Source: Candidatus Daviesbacteria bacterium
GTDB lineage: Bacteria; Patescibacteriota; Microgenomatia; Daviesbacterales; UBA10151
NCBI GenBank assembly: GCA_016183225.1
Contig: JACPEZ010000023.1
Span: 1 to 10,309, forward strand
Direction: 5' to 3'
Length of the DNA stretch: 10,309 nt
Position numbers and translations under genes: made by a program. Within the stretch, counting starts at the first letter, position 1. Every line of letters begins with the position of its first letter. Below the pieces are notes generated by a model. The model was not told where the DNA came from. It saw nothing but the letters and a program-made list of their open reading frames with translations, and searched no databases. Below are positions 1 to 6,368 of the stretch, one piece after another.

Positions 1-207
1 CTTCTTAAACTCACTACGAGGGGAGTAGAGTGAGAGCGACACCGTCTTTGGCAAAGACACAGTTTCCGGAGGAGGAACCGGAGCGGGGGTATTTAAAACC
101 CAGACCGCATAAACAATCTCTATTAGTAGTACCGCCCCCAAAATCACAAAAATTATTTTCGGTCCGCCAAACCATTTCTTTTGTGGAGCCGATTCTTGAT
201 TATCCAT
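1..207 (-). CDS. Anchored surface protein, possible cohesin-domain protein (partial)
   Basis: Partial gene: it starts with ATG at 207 and stays open for 69 codons to the window edge, so the C-terminus is not seen. Residues 1-18 are polar and basic (QKKWFGGPK). Residues about 18-38 are a hydrophobic membrane segment (IIFVILGAVLLIEIVYAVWV). Then comes a Pro-rich linker (TPAPVPPPE) and the start of a folded domain, TVSLSLYSPRSEFKK. A beta-strand opening with alternating Leu/Ser followed by SP is how cohesin domains often begin, and the gene upstream encodes a dockerin, so a membrane-anchored cohesin is the best guess. It lies 24 bases after the dockerin gene's stop, in the same direction, with a distant GGAG about 13 bases before the ATG. 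The gene and membrane segment are seen directly; the cohesin assignment is inferred from only about 15 residues. Confidence 0.6.
   Translation of the reverse strand, partial: MDNQESAPQKKWFGGPKIIFVILGAVLLIEIVYAVWVLNTPAPVPPPETVSLPKTVSLSLYSPRSEFKK
10..34. repeat. Imperfect palindrome inside the partial surface gene
   Basis: CTCA-CTAC, a 7-base loop, then GTAG-AG-TGAG: an 8-bp stem with a 2-base bulge. It lies within the reading frame and encodes part of SLSLYSPRSE. Its left arm (TCACTACGA) matches the left arm of the palindrome at 5503-5522. Confidence 0.45.
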
Positions 208-231
208 AATATTTAGTATACTCCAAATTAT

Positions 232-3135
232 TTATTTGCAACTATCCACTCTTGTCCAGCCCTCGGGAATACAAGAAGTGGGAAACTCTCGACATTCATC
301 GGTTTGATTATTGGTGGCTGGAGTGATGACCTGATTGCAAATTTCGCTGGAGGGAGAGGGACTGGGGACGGGTGAAGGAGAAGCAGAGGGAGAGGGTGAA
401 GGTGAAGCAGCAGGCACTCCCGGAGCAGGCTCCGAGGCATCTTCCTGACCAAAATCAAATCTCATGCAGGCCCAGTCAATGGAGTTAACCCGGCCGTCGC
501 GGTTAAAGTCTCCGGAGCGGCCGCTGGCCGATTGTCCGGCAATCCATTGCCTGTTTAATTCAGCCTTATCCAGGGAATTGATCTTGCCGTCGCCTGCATC
601 AACCGGGAAAATATCCCCGACCGGCAGGGTAAAATTGGGAATATTGGTGGTGCCGGAGACGGCGGTAAACTCCTCGGTCACCCGGCGCAAGCTCTTGGGA
701 GCTTTTAAAGAAAGTTGATATTTTTTGCCTTCTTCCAGTCTTTGAGTCATTTGAATATTGCCGCTGCGGTCGATCTTAACCGTTTCTTTGATTTTTTTAG
801 CTCCCGGAAAAAGACCGGCCAGAATCATTTCCACATTGTCCGTATCATGGCCGGAAGGCGCCCGGCAAAACACCTTGGCTCCTAAAGAAATAGATGAGGC
901 GGCGGAGCATTGGCCTTCACCGGTCTGGCCATTAATATTAGTCAGCGTAATGGGGAAGCTTTGACCAACCGGGGCATTGGGAAAAACCAGCTTCATCGAG
1001 GCATCTTTCCACTCTCTTGCCTGTAAGTTTTGCTCGCCGGTTTTGGCCGTACCTTTATCCGTGCCAAAACCGCTGCCTTTGATATCAAACACCACATTGC
1101 TGCCTTCAAAATTCAAAGAACAGCTGGTGATGACCGGATCAGCACCAAGTAAACGAATGTCAGCGGATTTTCTGGATGTCTTGCCATTGGAGGCCAGAAA
1201 TTCTACCCAGATCTGTTTGGGACCGGGAGTTTTATCCTGAAACTCAAAGACTGTTTCCATGGGTTCTTCCGTATAAGGCAGCCACTCCGTCTCTTCCAGA
1301 CCCTTTTTCGTTTCAGCCACCCTAAAGGAAACCGTGGTTACGGTGGCCTCGTTGACAGTTAAGATAGCCTGCCCCATACATCTGCTCTGATTCTCGGCCA
1401 CGCCCTTTTTCCTGGCGGTGATGATGTATCTTCCTTTCAATTCGGGTGTAAAACTGGCAATATTTCCGGTCGTGATCAGAGTTTGAGTCTGGCTCTCCGG
1501 ATTGCCCTCCGGTCCGGTCGCCTCCAAAATCATGTCGCCCTCCGGCGCCACGGTCTTGTTATCACGAAAGCCGGCCACAAATACGCTCTGACCAAGATTG
1601 ATGTTTTTGGCCGTAGCCCAGCTGCCCGCTCCGCTGATGCTCATTCTGGATTGAGTGGATTTGATCTCGGCCGGACAGGAAGTGTCGGCAGGCTTTTTGG
1701 GAACGCGGATGATAAAGGGAGTGCAGGAAGAGCGGCTCTGGCCGGATGTCACTTCGGCAGAAACCGTAAACTCGCTGACACTGTCAGTGCTTTGATTGTC
1801 TGGAATAACCATAAAGAAATTGCCGGATTGGTCGGCAGCCGGTTCAAATTGCATGGCAGGGGCGCTTGCCGGAGTAATAGCGGCATTGGCAGGGGAGCGG
1901 GTCACATTCAAAGCTCTTCTTACGCCCCGATAATCAGGAGTGGTCCAGATTTTTATGCCGCCGGGGCCGAGCTCACCCGTATCCACCAAACCACCCGGCG
2001 CAAAGGCGCTGCAAACTGCATTACCCGGAGGTTGGGAAGGAGGAGGTTGTGAAGGAGGAGGTTGGGAAGGGGAGGGAGAAGGAAACGCCCCGGCAAGGGT
2101 AGCGAACTCTCTTGCCCGGCCCAGATCCCCGGCCAAAATGGCCCGCCGATACCATGCCAGCAGCCGTTGGCGGAGCGTCCACCCCGGAGGGTTTGGATTT
2201 GGACCTGCAAGATCCGGATACTTGGCGCCGAACTGGGCGGCTAAGGCATCTGTAAGTCCGGAGAGATTATTAGGCCAATTTTCCAGAGGAAGCCGAAACC
2301 CCATCTCCTGCATCCTGGTAAGGTAAACCGGATCTTTAACAAAGCGGTCCCCTGCCCAAGCCCGGCTACCCGGCGGCCCACCCATCTGGCTAATCATCCA
2401 CTCCTTGACCTCGGGCGTCATAGCCACTATCTGGTCATTAGAAGTAACAGGCTGATTGTCTTGACTGTGGGCCACGTCAAGAATAATCTGCGCAACCTGC
2501 TTGTAGCGGTCTTCCCAGACATAGCGCCACAAGGCGCTGAAGATGCTCGCTGGCGGGTTGTTCTCGTTGTCCTCGGAGTCCATCTGGTTGGCAATGTCAC
2601 CCATACCTTGAGCCCGAAGGCGGTCCTTGATGGTCCGCGCCTGTTGTGGCGTGAGCCAGCCGCCGAAGCCCGGGCCAATGAAGATCCATGTTGGCCCATG
2701 CAGGGCATTCCAGCCGCGCCCGAACGACCTGTGCATCTGCACCCAGTCATCCGCCGTAACAATGGGAACCACAGACTGGAAGATGGTACCGTGTGTCTGC
2801 TGGGCATAAACTTCTTCCACCAACCCTTTTGGCAAAAAAGATGGCCAAGAGGGGAGAACGCTGGTCTGGATCTTCTCGTCTTTCTGGATGGGAGGACCCA
2901 AATCAGAAGTCAGTTGCAGGTTAATTTTGGGCTTTAGGGCAAACCATTTACCGTCTTTTAACTTAACATTATCTCCGGTAAAGACAATCGGGGCAGCAAC
3001 AGCCCGGGATTTTAAAATCTGCTGCTGGCGGGCCAGATTAAAACCCAAAGGCACTGCCAAAACCAGAATGGCCAAAAGCAACAGATTAATCAAGTTCTTC
3101 CTGCTGTTTTTAAAATAGGAGATAATTTCTTGCAC
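232..3135 (-). CDS. Large membrane-anchored dockerin protein
   Basis: 967 residues, GTG start. Residues 15-35 form one hydrophobic segment after a basic N-terminus, so this is a signal anchor with the rest outside the cell. Residues about 46-105 are a short beta-type region. Residues about 112-350 are a Trp-rich, mostly helical domain I do not recognise. Residues 351-371 are a Pro/Ser/Gln linker built on PPSQP repeats. Residues about 375-600 look like Ig-like or adhesin beta domains. Residues about 666-750 resemble an IPT/TIG-like fold (DPVITSCSLNFEG, GSGFG). Residues about 750-835 look like another beta-sandwich. Residues 840-897 are a dockerin with two calcium-loop repeats (DAGDGKINSLDKAEL and DFNRDGRVNSIDWACM). 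Residues 909-930 are a Ser/Pro linker, and a tail has Cys 933, 948, 955 and 966. Dockerins bind cohesins; the next gene may supply one. No catalytic motif was recognised. Base use is visibly more GC-rich than in the neighbouring integrase block. Confidence 0.9.
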   Translation of the reverse strand: MQEIISYFKNSRKNLINLLLLAILVLAVPLGFNLARQQQILKSRAVAAPIVFTGDNVKLKDGKWFALKPKINLQLTSDLGPPIQKDEKIQTSVLPSWPSFLPKGLVEEVYAQQTHGTIFQSVVPIVTADDWVQMHRSFGRGWNALHGPTWIFIGPGFGGWLTPQQARTIKDRLRAQGMGDIANQMDSEDNENNPPASIFSALWRYVWEDRYKQVAQIILDVAHSQDNQPVTSNDQIVAMTPEVKEWMISQMGGPPGSRAWAGDRFVKDPVYLTRMQEMGFRLPLENWPNNLSGLTDALAAQFGAKYPDLAGPNPNPPGWTLRQRLLAWYRRAILAGDLGRAREFATLAGAFPSPSPSQPPPSQPPPSQPPGNAVCSAFAPGGLVDTGELGPGGIKIWTTPDYRGVRRALNVTRSPANAAITPASAPAMQFEPAADQSGNFFMVIPDNQSTDSVSEFTVSAEVTSGQSRSSCTPFIIRVPKKPADTSCPAEIKSTQSRMSISGAGSWATAKNINLGQSVFVAGFRDNKTVAPEGDMILEATGPEGNPESQTQTLITTGNIASFTPELKGRYIITARKKGVAENQSRCMGQAILTVNEATVTTVSFRVAETKKGLEETEWLPYTEEPMETVFEFQDKTPGPKQIWVEFLASNGKTSRKSADIRLLGADPVITSCSLNFEGSNVVFDIKGSGFGTDKGTAKTGEQNLQAREWKDASMKLVFPNAPVGQSFPITLTNINGQTGEGQCSAASSISLGAKVFCRAPSGHDTDNVEMILAGLFPGAKKIKETVKIDRSGNIQMTQRLEEGKKYQLSLKAPKSLRRVTEEFTAVSGTTNIPNFTLPVGDIFPVDAGDGKINSLDKAELNRQWIAGQSASGRSGDFNRDGRVNSIDWACMRFDFGQEDASEPAPGVPAASPSPSPSASPSPVPSPSPSSEICNQVITPATNNQTDECREFPTSCIPEGWTRVDSCK
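2031..2070. repeat. 15-bp tandem repeat encoding PPSQP linker
   Basis: Two full 15-base units (2031-2045 and 2046-2060, differing at one base) and a partial third lie in frame in the dockerin gene. They encode the repeated Pro-Pro-Ser-Gln-Pro linker between the unknown helical domain and the Ig-like region. Such units can change in number by slippage. Confidence 0.7.
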
Positions 3136-3139
3136 TATT

Positions 3140-3172
3140 CTTATAGTGGATCAAACCAGGCCGATTTGTCAA
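3140..3172 (-). promoter_or_regulatory. Candidate promoter for the dockerin gene
   Basis: On the minus strand a perfect TTGACA lies at 3172-3167 and TATAAG at 3145-3140, only four bases before the GTG start. The 21-base spacer is longer than the usual 16-18, which weakens the call. If TATAAG works as a -10 box, the transcript would be nearly leaderless, which fits the lack of a Shine-Dalgarno sequence. Confidence 0.3.
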
Positions 3173-3198
3173 TAGCAAGCCACCTCATTTTTAACTTT

Positions 3199-3396
3199 TT
3201 ATTCCATGAAGACTTCTATGAAAGGTTTGGTAATGTGGGTATAAATTTGAGTGGTAGCCACATTTTTGTGTCCCAAAAACTCTTGCACTGTTCTCAAATC
3301 CGCTCCTTTTGATAACAGATCTGTGGCAAAGCTGTGGCGAAGGGTATGACAGGTAGTGCAGTCAGGGATGTTTTTGCTCAGCATGCCACCGCCCAA
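3199..3396 (-). pseudogene. C-terminal remnant of a second tyrosine recombinase
   Basis: About 60 residues match only the end of the phage-integrase catalytic domain: the H-x-x-R box (HTLRHSFATDLL), the later His in LGHK, and the nucleophile Tyr in TTQIYTHITKP. The first catalytic Arg, the Lys and the whole DNA-binding N-terminal domain are missing, so it cannot recombine DNA alone. Recognisable homology begins near 3380, exactly where the HNH gene ends in another frame, and the apparent TTG start at 3396 lies inside that gene. It differs clearly from the complete recombinase upstream (HSFRHGFATYL, NTTTRYV), so it comes from a different integrase and is not a duplicated end. It is most simply explained as debris of an older element cut by insertion or deletion. 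Confidence 0.8.
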
Positions 3397-3817
3397 TATT
3401 ACAAGCTGAACAAATAGTTCTTAAGTTTTCTAGAGTATTCTTACCACTATTAATCGGTCGTACGATATGATCCACCTCCAACTTCACTCCATCTTCAACA
3501 TCATAACCACATAGAGTACATTTAAATCCATCTCTTTTAAATGCAGCATATCTTAAAGTTAAAGTTATTCCTTTCCTGAATTCTTTAGCACCCATTCCAG
3601 GACCTAGCCGTTTGAACTTCCTTCTGCCTTTTCTGATAGCTAACCTAAATGATTCACTCTTGGTTCTTGTTAATCCGAACTTTTTAATTATTCTTTGCAC
3701 TTGTCTTTGTGAAACAGGCAAATGGAGTAATTCTTCAATTTCAGGAGTGGACATTCCTTTTTTATATAATTCTAATATTCGTGGTATGAAATCTTCAATG
3801 TTACTTCTTTTATTCAT
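3362..3817 (-). CDS. HNH endonuclease with N-terminal HTH
   Basis: 151 residues, ATG start. Residues about 11-48 form a helix-turn-helix-like segment (ILELYKKGMSTPEIEELL, then QRQVQRIIKKFGL). Residues 52-75 are very basic. The HNH nuclease lies at about 95-141: the zinc pair C100/C103, the D116-H117 motif (LEVDHIVRP), N131 (ENL), and C136/C139 followed by N140 (ICSACN). This order is typical of HNH proteins that nick or cut DNA, including homing endonucleases and phage-associated nucleases. The gene starts seven bases after the stop of the complete recombinase, so the two are probably co-transcribed. Its last residues (GRWHAEQKHP) overlap the integrase remnant, so the natural C-terminus may have been replaced. 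Nuclease identity is firm; whether it homes, restricts or aids an element is not shown. Confidence 0.85.
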   Translation of the reverse strand: MNKRSNIEDFIPRILELYKKGMSTPEIEELLHLPVSQRQVQRIIKKFGLTRTKSESFRLAIRKGRRKFKRLGPGMGAKEFRKGITLTLRYAAFKRDGFKCTLCGYDVEDGVKLEVDHIVRPINSGKNTLENLRTICSACNIGRWHAEQKHP

Positions 3818-3824
3818 AGTCAGA

Positions 3825-4829
3825 CTAGTTCTTTTCCGCTAAGGGGTGATACTTTCGATGAGTTTCTTGAGCAAACCTATCAGAAGCATTTACATACCTG
3901 GTAGTAGTATTTAGCGACTCATGACCTAATAAAATCTGTATTGCAGCAGGGGAAGCACCCTCTTCTGCCAAATATGTAGCAAAACCATGACGGAAAGAAT
4001 GCGGAGTGGTTGGTAAATTAATTCTTAACTTTTCCCTATATTTTTTGAGCCTTTCCTGAACGTATCTGGAAGTAAGTCTGCTAGAAAGTTTATCTTTGCT
4101 TCTGGTTTTAGTTGGTACAAATAAGGCTTGCTGGTTATCTTTCCTGATTGCCAAATATTGATCCAAATATTCTTGCGCCCGCTCTGTTAAATAAACAAAC
4201 CGCTGTTTCCGTCCCTTTCCAATAATAAAAATTTTGCCTTCGGTATTTAAATCCCTCCTGTTTAAATTAACCAGTTCTGAAATACGCATCCCTGTTGCAA
4301 ACAAAGTCTCTAAAATAGCCCTATTTCGGGCAGCAATTACCGGGTCTTGCTCTATAGTAGACGGAGATTCAATTAAGGAAACCAAATCATTAAATTCCGC
4401 AACATTAGGATGAGACCGCTCTCTTTTAACCATCTTAAACTGATCGGGAAACACCGGGGTTTTATAATCCTGATCTATTAAAAACCGTAAATACGCTCTT
4501 ACCGCAGAAAGACATCTGTTTATGCTTGCAGATGATAATCTTTGGGCAGATTCCTGATGAGTAGTGGCTGTTTGCCTTTCGTCTGATGAAAGGTAGGCCT
4601 TAAATTCAAAGATAGATCTTTTGTCTAAATCAGTAATTTTTAAATGCCGTGATTTTAAAAAATTATTAAAAATAGCTAAATCATTTTTGTAATGATAGGC
4701 GGTGGCAGGGGAATAGTTATTGGTTTCTAGGAAAAGATAAAAGTCCTCAATAAGATCCATATGAGAAGCCTCTTCAGCTTTTTCGATCTTCGTAGTATTT
4801 TTTAAATTTTCTGGGTCAGAGTTGGGCAT
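3825..4829 (-). CDS. Tyrosine recombinase (XerC/XerD-like integrase)
   Basis: 334 residues from the ATG at 4829. Residues about 24-125 are a SAM-like core-binding domain (MDLIEDFYLFLETNNYS onward, very like the XerD N-terminus). Residues about 145-325 are the catalytic domain with the full set of residues: R182 (ATGMRISEL), K208 (GKGRKQR), H277/R280 (HSFRHGF), H303 (LGHE) and Y312 (TTTRYV). It should cut and rejoin DNA at a specific site through a 3'-phosphotyrosine link. It could be a chromosome dimer resolvase, but pairing with an HNH gene and an integrase remnant suggests an element integrase. The frame is open back to a TTG at 4889, but a promoter occupies 4861-4889, so I reject that start. 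A later ATG at 4760, preceded by GAGG, would give 311 residues, nearer the usual Xer size, and is a real alternative. Confidence 0.9.
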   Translation of the reverse strand: MPNSDPENLKNTTKIEKAEEASHMDLIEDFYLFLETNNYSPATAYHYKNDLAIFNNFLKSRHLKITDLDKRSIFEFKAYLSSDERQTATTHQESAQRLSSASINRCLSAVRAYLRFLIDQDYKTPVFPDQFKMVKRERSHPNVAEFNDLVSLIESPSTIEQDPVIAARNRAILETLFATGMRISELVNLNRRDLNTEGKIFIIGKGRKQRFVYLTERAQEYLDQYLAIRKDNQQALFVPTKTRSKDKLSSRLTSRYVQERLKKYREKLRINLPTTPHSFRHGFATYLAEEGASPAAIQILLGHESLNTTTRYVNASDRFAQETHRKYHPLAEKN

Positions 4830-4860
4830 AGTAAGACTTCGTGTAATGCTGATTACAAGA

Positions 4861-4889
4861 ATAATAACAAGCCTAAAAGGCTCTGTCAA
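4861..4889 (-). promoter_or_regulatory. Sigma70-type promoter of the integrase-HNH unit
   Basis: On the minus strand a perfect TTGACA (4889-4884), a 17-base spacer and TATTAT (4866-4861) form a near-consensus promoter. The predicted transcription start is near 4854, about 25 bases before the ATG at 4829. This rules out the TTG at 4889 as a start from this promoter. Confidence 0.7.
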
Positions 4890-5015
4890 GCACTAAAATA
4901 CACACTCATACCCAGATCTTAAAGTTTAATTTATGTTTACAGTATTTCTACTGGACATAAAGTAGTTATTATTAAAAAGAAAGCGCCCTGCAAAACTCGA
5001 AGAATACCCCATCTA

Positions 5016-5063
5016 AGCCTGTTTAGGCTGAAGCCCGTAAAGGCCCCAAAAACGGCTGACGGG
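5016..5063. other. Structured GC-rich stretch, possible RNA or recombination site
   Basis: A perfect 5-bp hairpin (AGCCT-GTTT-AGGCT, 5016-5029) is followed by CCCGT (5034-5038), which can pair with ACGGG (5059-5063). It stands out in AT-rich surroundings upstream of the integrase promoter. It could be a small structured RNA, a recombinase binding site, or chance; I recognise no known RNA family. Confidence 0.25.
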
Positions 5064-5119
5064 GAGAGGGGTCCTATCTTCCATCATCTATAGATTAGGC
5101 TTTTGGGAAGAGCCAAACT

Positions 5120-5158
5120 TAAAAAGTTAAAAGTACAAAGTTAAAAGTGAAAAGTTAT
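5120..5158. repeat. Tandem AAAGTTAAAAGT-type repeat
   Basis: Three to four imperfect copies of an AAAGTTAAAAGT/AAAGTGAAAAGTT unit occur in a row. A related run (AAAAGT-AAAAAGT-AAAAAGG) occurs inside yebC near 7540-7563 on the minus strand, where it encodes a Lys-rich stretch. Confidence 0.55.
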
Positions 5159-5387
5159 AGATTTTTGGTCGAGGATGACTGTTTTTAAGATCAAAAAATA
5201 AGCCATAAAATCTCTGTATTTTTAGTTTTGATTTTTGAATTTTGAATTTTGAATTTGTAACCGGTGTCCCCTGATAAATTTTGTACTCAACATATTGTGC
5301 GACGTCGGGTAGGATAGCAGTACCGGGTAGTTCTTTTGGGGAAGAAGGATCTGCGAGCTTTAATCCAAAGGCCAAAACATAGAACAC
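5127..5387 (-). CDS. Doubtful small ORF, probably a remnant
   Basis: 86 codons open from a GTG at 5387. The first ~47 residues (FYVLAFGLKLADPSSPKELP and on to about YQGTPVTN) look like ordinary protein and begin hydrophobically, perhaps the end of a signal segment. The remainder (KFKIQKSKLKIQ, then FSLLTLYF) is simply the translation of the two AT-rich tandem repeats in this region, so the frame has been overrun by repeats. An in-frame stop lies four codons upstream of the start. I recognise no family. It is either a gene fragment cut short by repeat insertion or a chance frame. Confidence 0.2.
   Translation of the reverse strand: MFYVLAFGLKLADPSSPKELPGTAILPDVAQYVEYKIYQGTPVTNSKFKIQKSKLKIQRFYGLFFDLKNSHPRPKIYNFSLLTLYF
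5226..5256. repeat. Tandem TTTTGAATT repeat
   Basis: The run consists of about three units of TTTTGAATT with a degenerate leading copy (TTTTGATTT). It is a low-complexity intergenic repeat. Confidence 0.6.
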
Positions 5388-5502
5388 AGAAAATAGTTAA
5401 CAGCTCCCTGCACAAGGTAGCAGTTGAGCTCTCTCTCCGGGTATTCGGGTTTTATATCCTATAAGTATTTATCCACAATCTGCCCAATATATCAAACGAT
5501 AT

Positions 5503-5522
5503 CACTACGACTTCGCTCAGTG
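5503..5522. repeat. 20-bp palindromic repeat, intergenic copy
   Basis: CACTACGACTTCGCTCAGTG: outer arms CACT/AGTG pair, as do inner CGA/TCG. The core CGACTTCGCTCAG is identical to the copy inside yebC (7469-7488), while the outer arms differ but still pair. Confidence 0.6.
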
Positions 5523-5567
5523 CAGGCACTATTTTTTTCACGAAATACCCTATATTTTTTCACGCCC

Positions 5568-5583
5568 GCCTAGCCGGCGAGGC
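5568..5583. repeat. GC-rich palindrome after the membrane-protein gene
   Basis: GCCTAGCCGGCGAGGC has paired outer arms GCCT/AGGC around CCGG. It lies nine bases after the stop of the minus-strand membrane-protein gene and could form a 3' hairpin. No T-run follows it on that strand, so it is not a standard intrinsic terminator. Confidence 0.5.
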
Positions 5584-5591
5584 TGGCCCCC

Positions 5592-6368
5592 CTACCCTGT
5601 CCAGGAAGTCAGAAAAAAACTCACCGAAAAAACTACTCCGCCAATTCCCAGATATTCCCAGACCATTCTCTTATCCAGCCTCTTTCGCAAGATTTGCGTA
5701 GTGATCCCTACCAAAACATACATACTGGAGGCCAGAGCCAAAGACCAGATGGTGGTAACCATTGGCCAAAAAGAAAAGACTAAAGCCAGCTCTCCCAAAA
5801 TCAAAGCCAAAATCAAGCTCTGGACAATTACAGACAGCCCTACCCTGTCTTCCATCTCAATGGACCAGAGAACTTGTAAAATCAGGGGAAAACTGACCGC
5901 AAAAACCAAAGCCCCGTTCCATAAAAACAGCAATTTAAAGGCATAAATGACGTTGAAAATGAAAAAAGCCGACAGCAGAGTAAATAAAAAAGTGGCGGTG
6001 GAAGCGGCCCGGTATAAAGGAATGGTTCTGATCGAGGCCACGTTAAAAACATTTTGAGACAAAAGCAGCAGATAAAAAGTCAGGCCAAAAAATAAAGCCA
6101 TTGGCACTCGCGTCAGCCATCTGACAGGCAGTAAAAAATAAAAACTGGACAGAGCCACGGTAAAAAAAGCAGGTAAAATCAAAAGAATTAAAGCCTTGGT
6201 AAAATTTAATCCCTCCCGCAGGGCCCACAAAGATAAGGCTCCGGCCAAAATCCCCAAGCCGGCAATGAAGCGAAATCTTAAATTAAAATCAACCAGTTGG
6301 GTGGACAATAATCCAAAAGTAACAAGTATCGAAGTTAAGATAATTTTTTGGCGTTTATTTAGATTCAT
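5592..6368 (-). CDS. Multi-pass membrane protein of unknown function (DUF5656-like?)
   Basis: 258 residues with about eight hydrophobic segments and few charged loops, so an integral membrane protein. A basic N-terminus (MNLNKRQK) and a basic loop near the end (RKRLDKR) suggest cytoplasmic sides. I see no transporter, enzyme or metal-binding motif. Size and layout recall DUF5656, a family I associate with CPR genomes, but this is from memory and unverified. The start at 6368 is chosen because its ATG overlaps the ruvC stop as ATGA; a longer frame from 6395 would lie within ruvC. This overlap implies translational coupling to ruvC. It is the last gene of the minus-strand cluster. Confidence 0.75.
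   Translation of the reverse strand: MNLNKRQKIILTSILVTFGLLSTQLVDFNLRFRFIAGLGILAGALSLWALREGLNFTKALILLILPAFFTVALSSFYFLLPVRWLTRVPMALFFGLTFYLLLLSQNVFNVASIRTIPLYRAASTATFLFTLLSAFFIFNVIYAFKLLFLWNGALVFAVSFPLILQVLWSIEMEDRVGLSVIVQSLILALILGELALVFSFWPMVTTIWSLALASSMYVLVGITTQILRKRLDKRMVWEYLGIGGVVFSVSFFLTSWTG

Larger units (their letters stand above)
4890..5591. other. Gene-poor, repeat-rich intergenic region
   Basis: No convincing gene is visible in these ~700 bases. From the left: an AT-rich part (4890-4980); a GC-richer stretch (about 4981-5115) with small hairpins; tandem units like AAAGTTAAAAGT (5120-5158); tandem units like TTTTGAATT (5226-5256); about 150 bases of mixed sequence; a palindrome at 5503-5522; two direct copies of TTTTTTCACG (near 5532 and 5555); and a GC-rich palindrome at 5568-5583. 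No tRNA-like TPsiC/anticodon arrangement was found on either strand by eye. The region may be a landing site for mobile DNA or a decayed element. Confidence 0.6.

Noticed and set aside
2031..2083. Possible CRISPR-like array
   Set aside because: The 15-base units are contiguous, without spacers, and encode a Pro-rich protein linker in frame.
1483..2326. Long plus-strand open frames opposite the dockerin gene
   Set aside because: They are antisense to a well-supported 967-residue protein with recognisable domains, and their translations are Arg/Pro/Gly-rich without any family motif.
4981..5115. Possible RNase P RNA, tmRNA or riboswitch
   Set aside because: The GC-rich stretch has hairpins but none of the conserved sequence blocks of these RNAs that I could recognise on either strand. 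Kept only as a low-confidence structured region.
5400..5500. Possible tRNA
   Set aside because: No GTTCRA-type T-loop, acceptor pairing or anticodon arm could be assembled.
5568..5591. Intrinsic terminator for the minus-strand cluster
   Set aside because: The palindrome is well placed, but no run of T follows it on the minus strand; the next bases are GGGCGTGAAAAAA.
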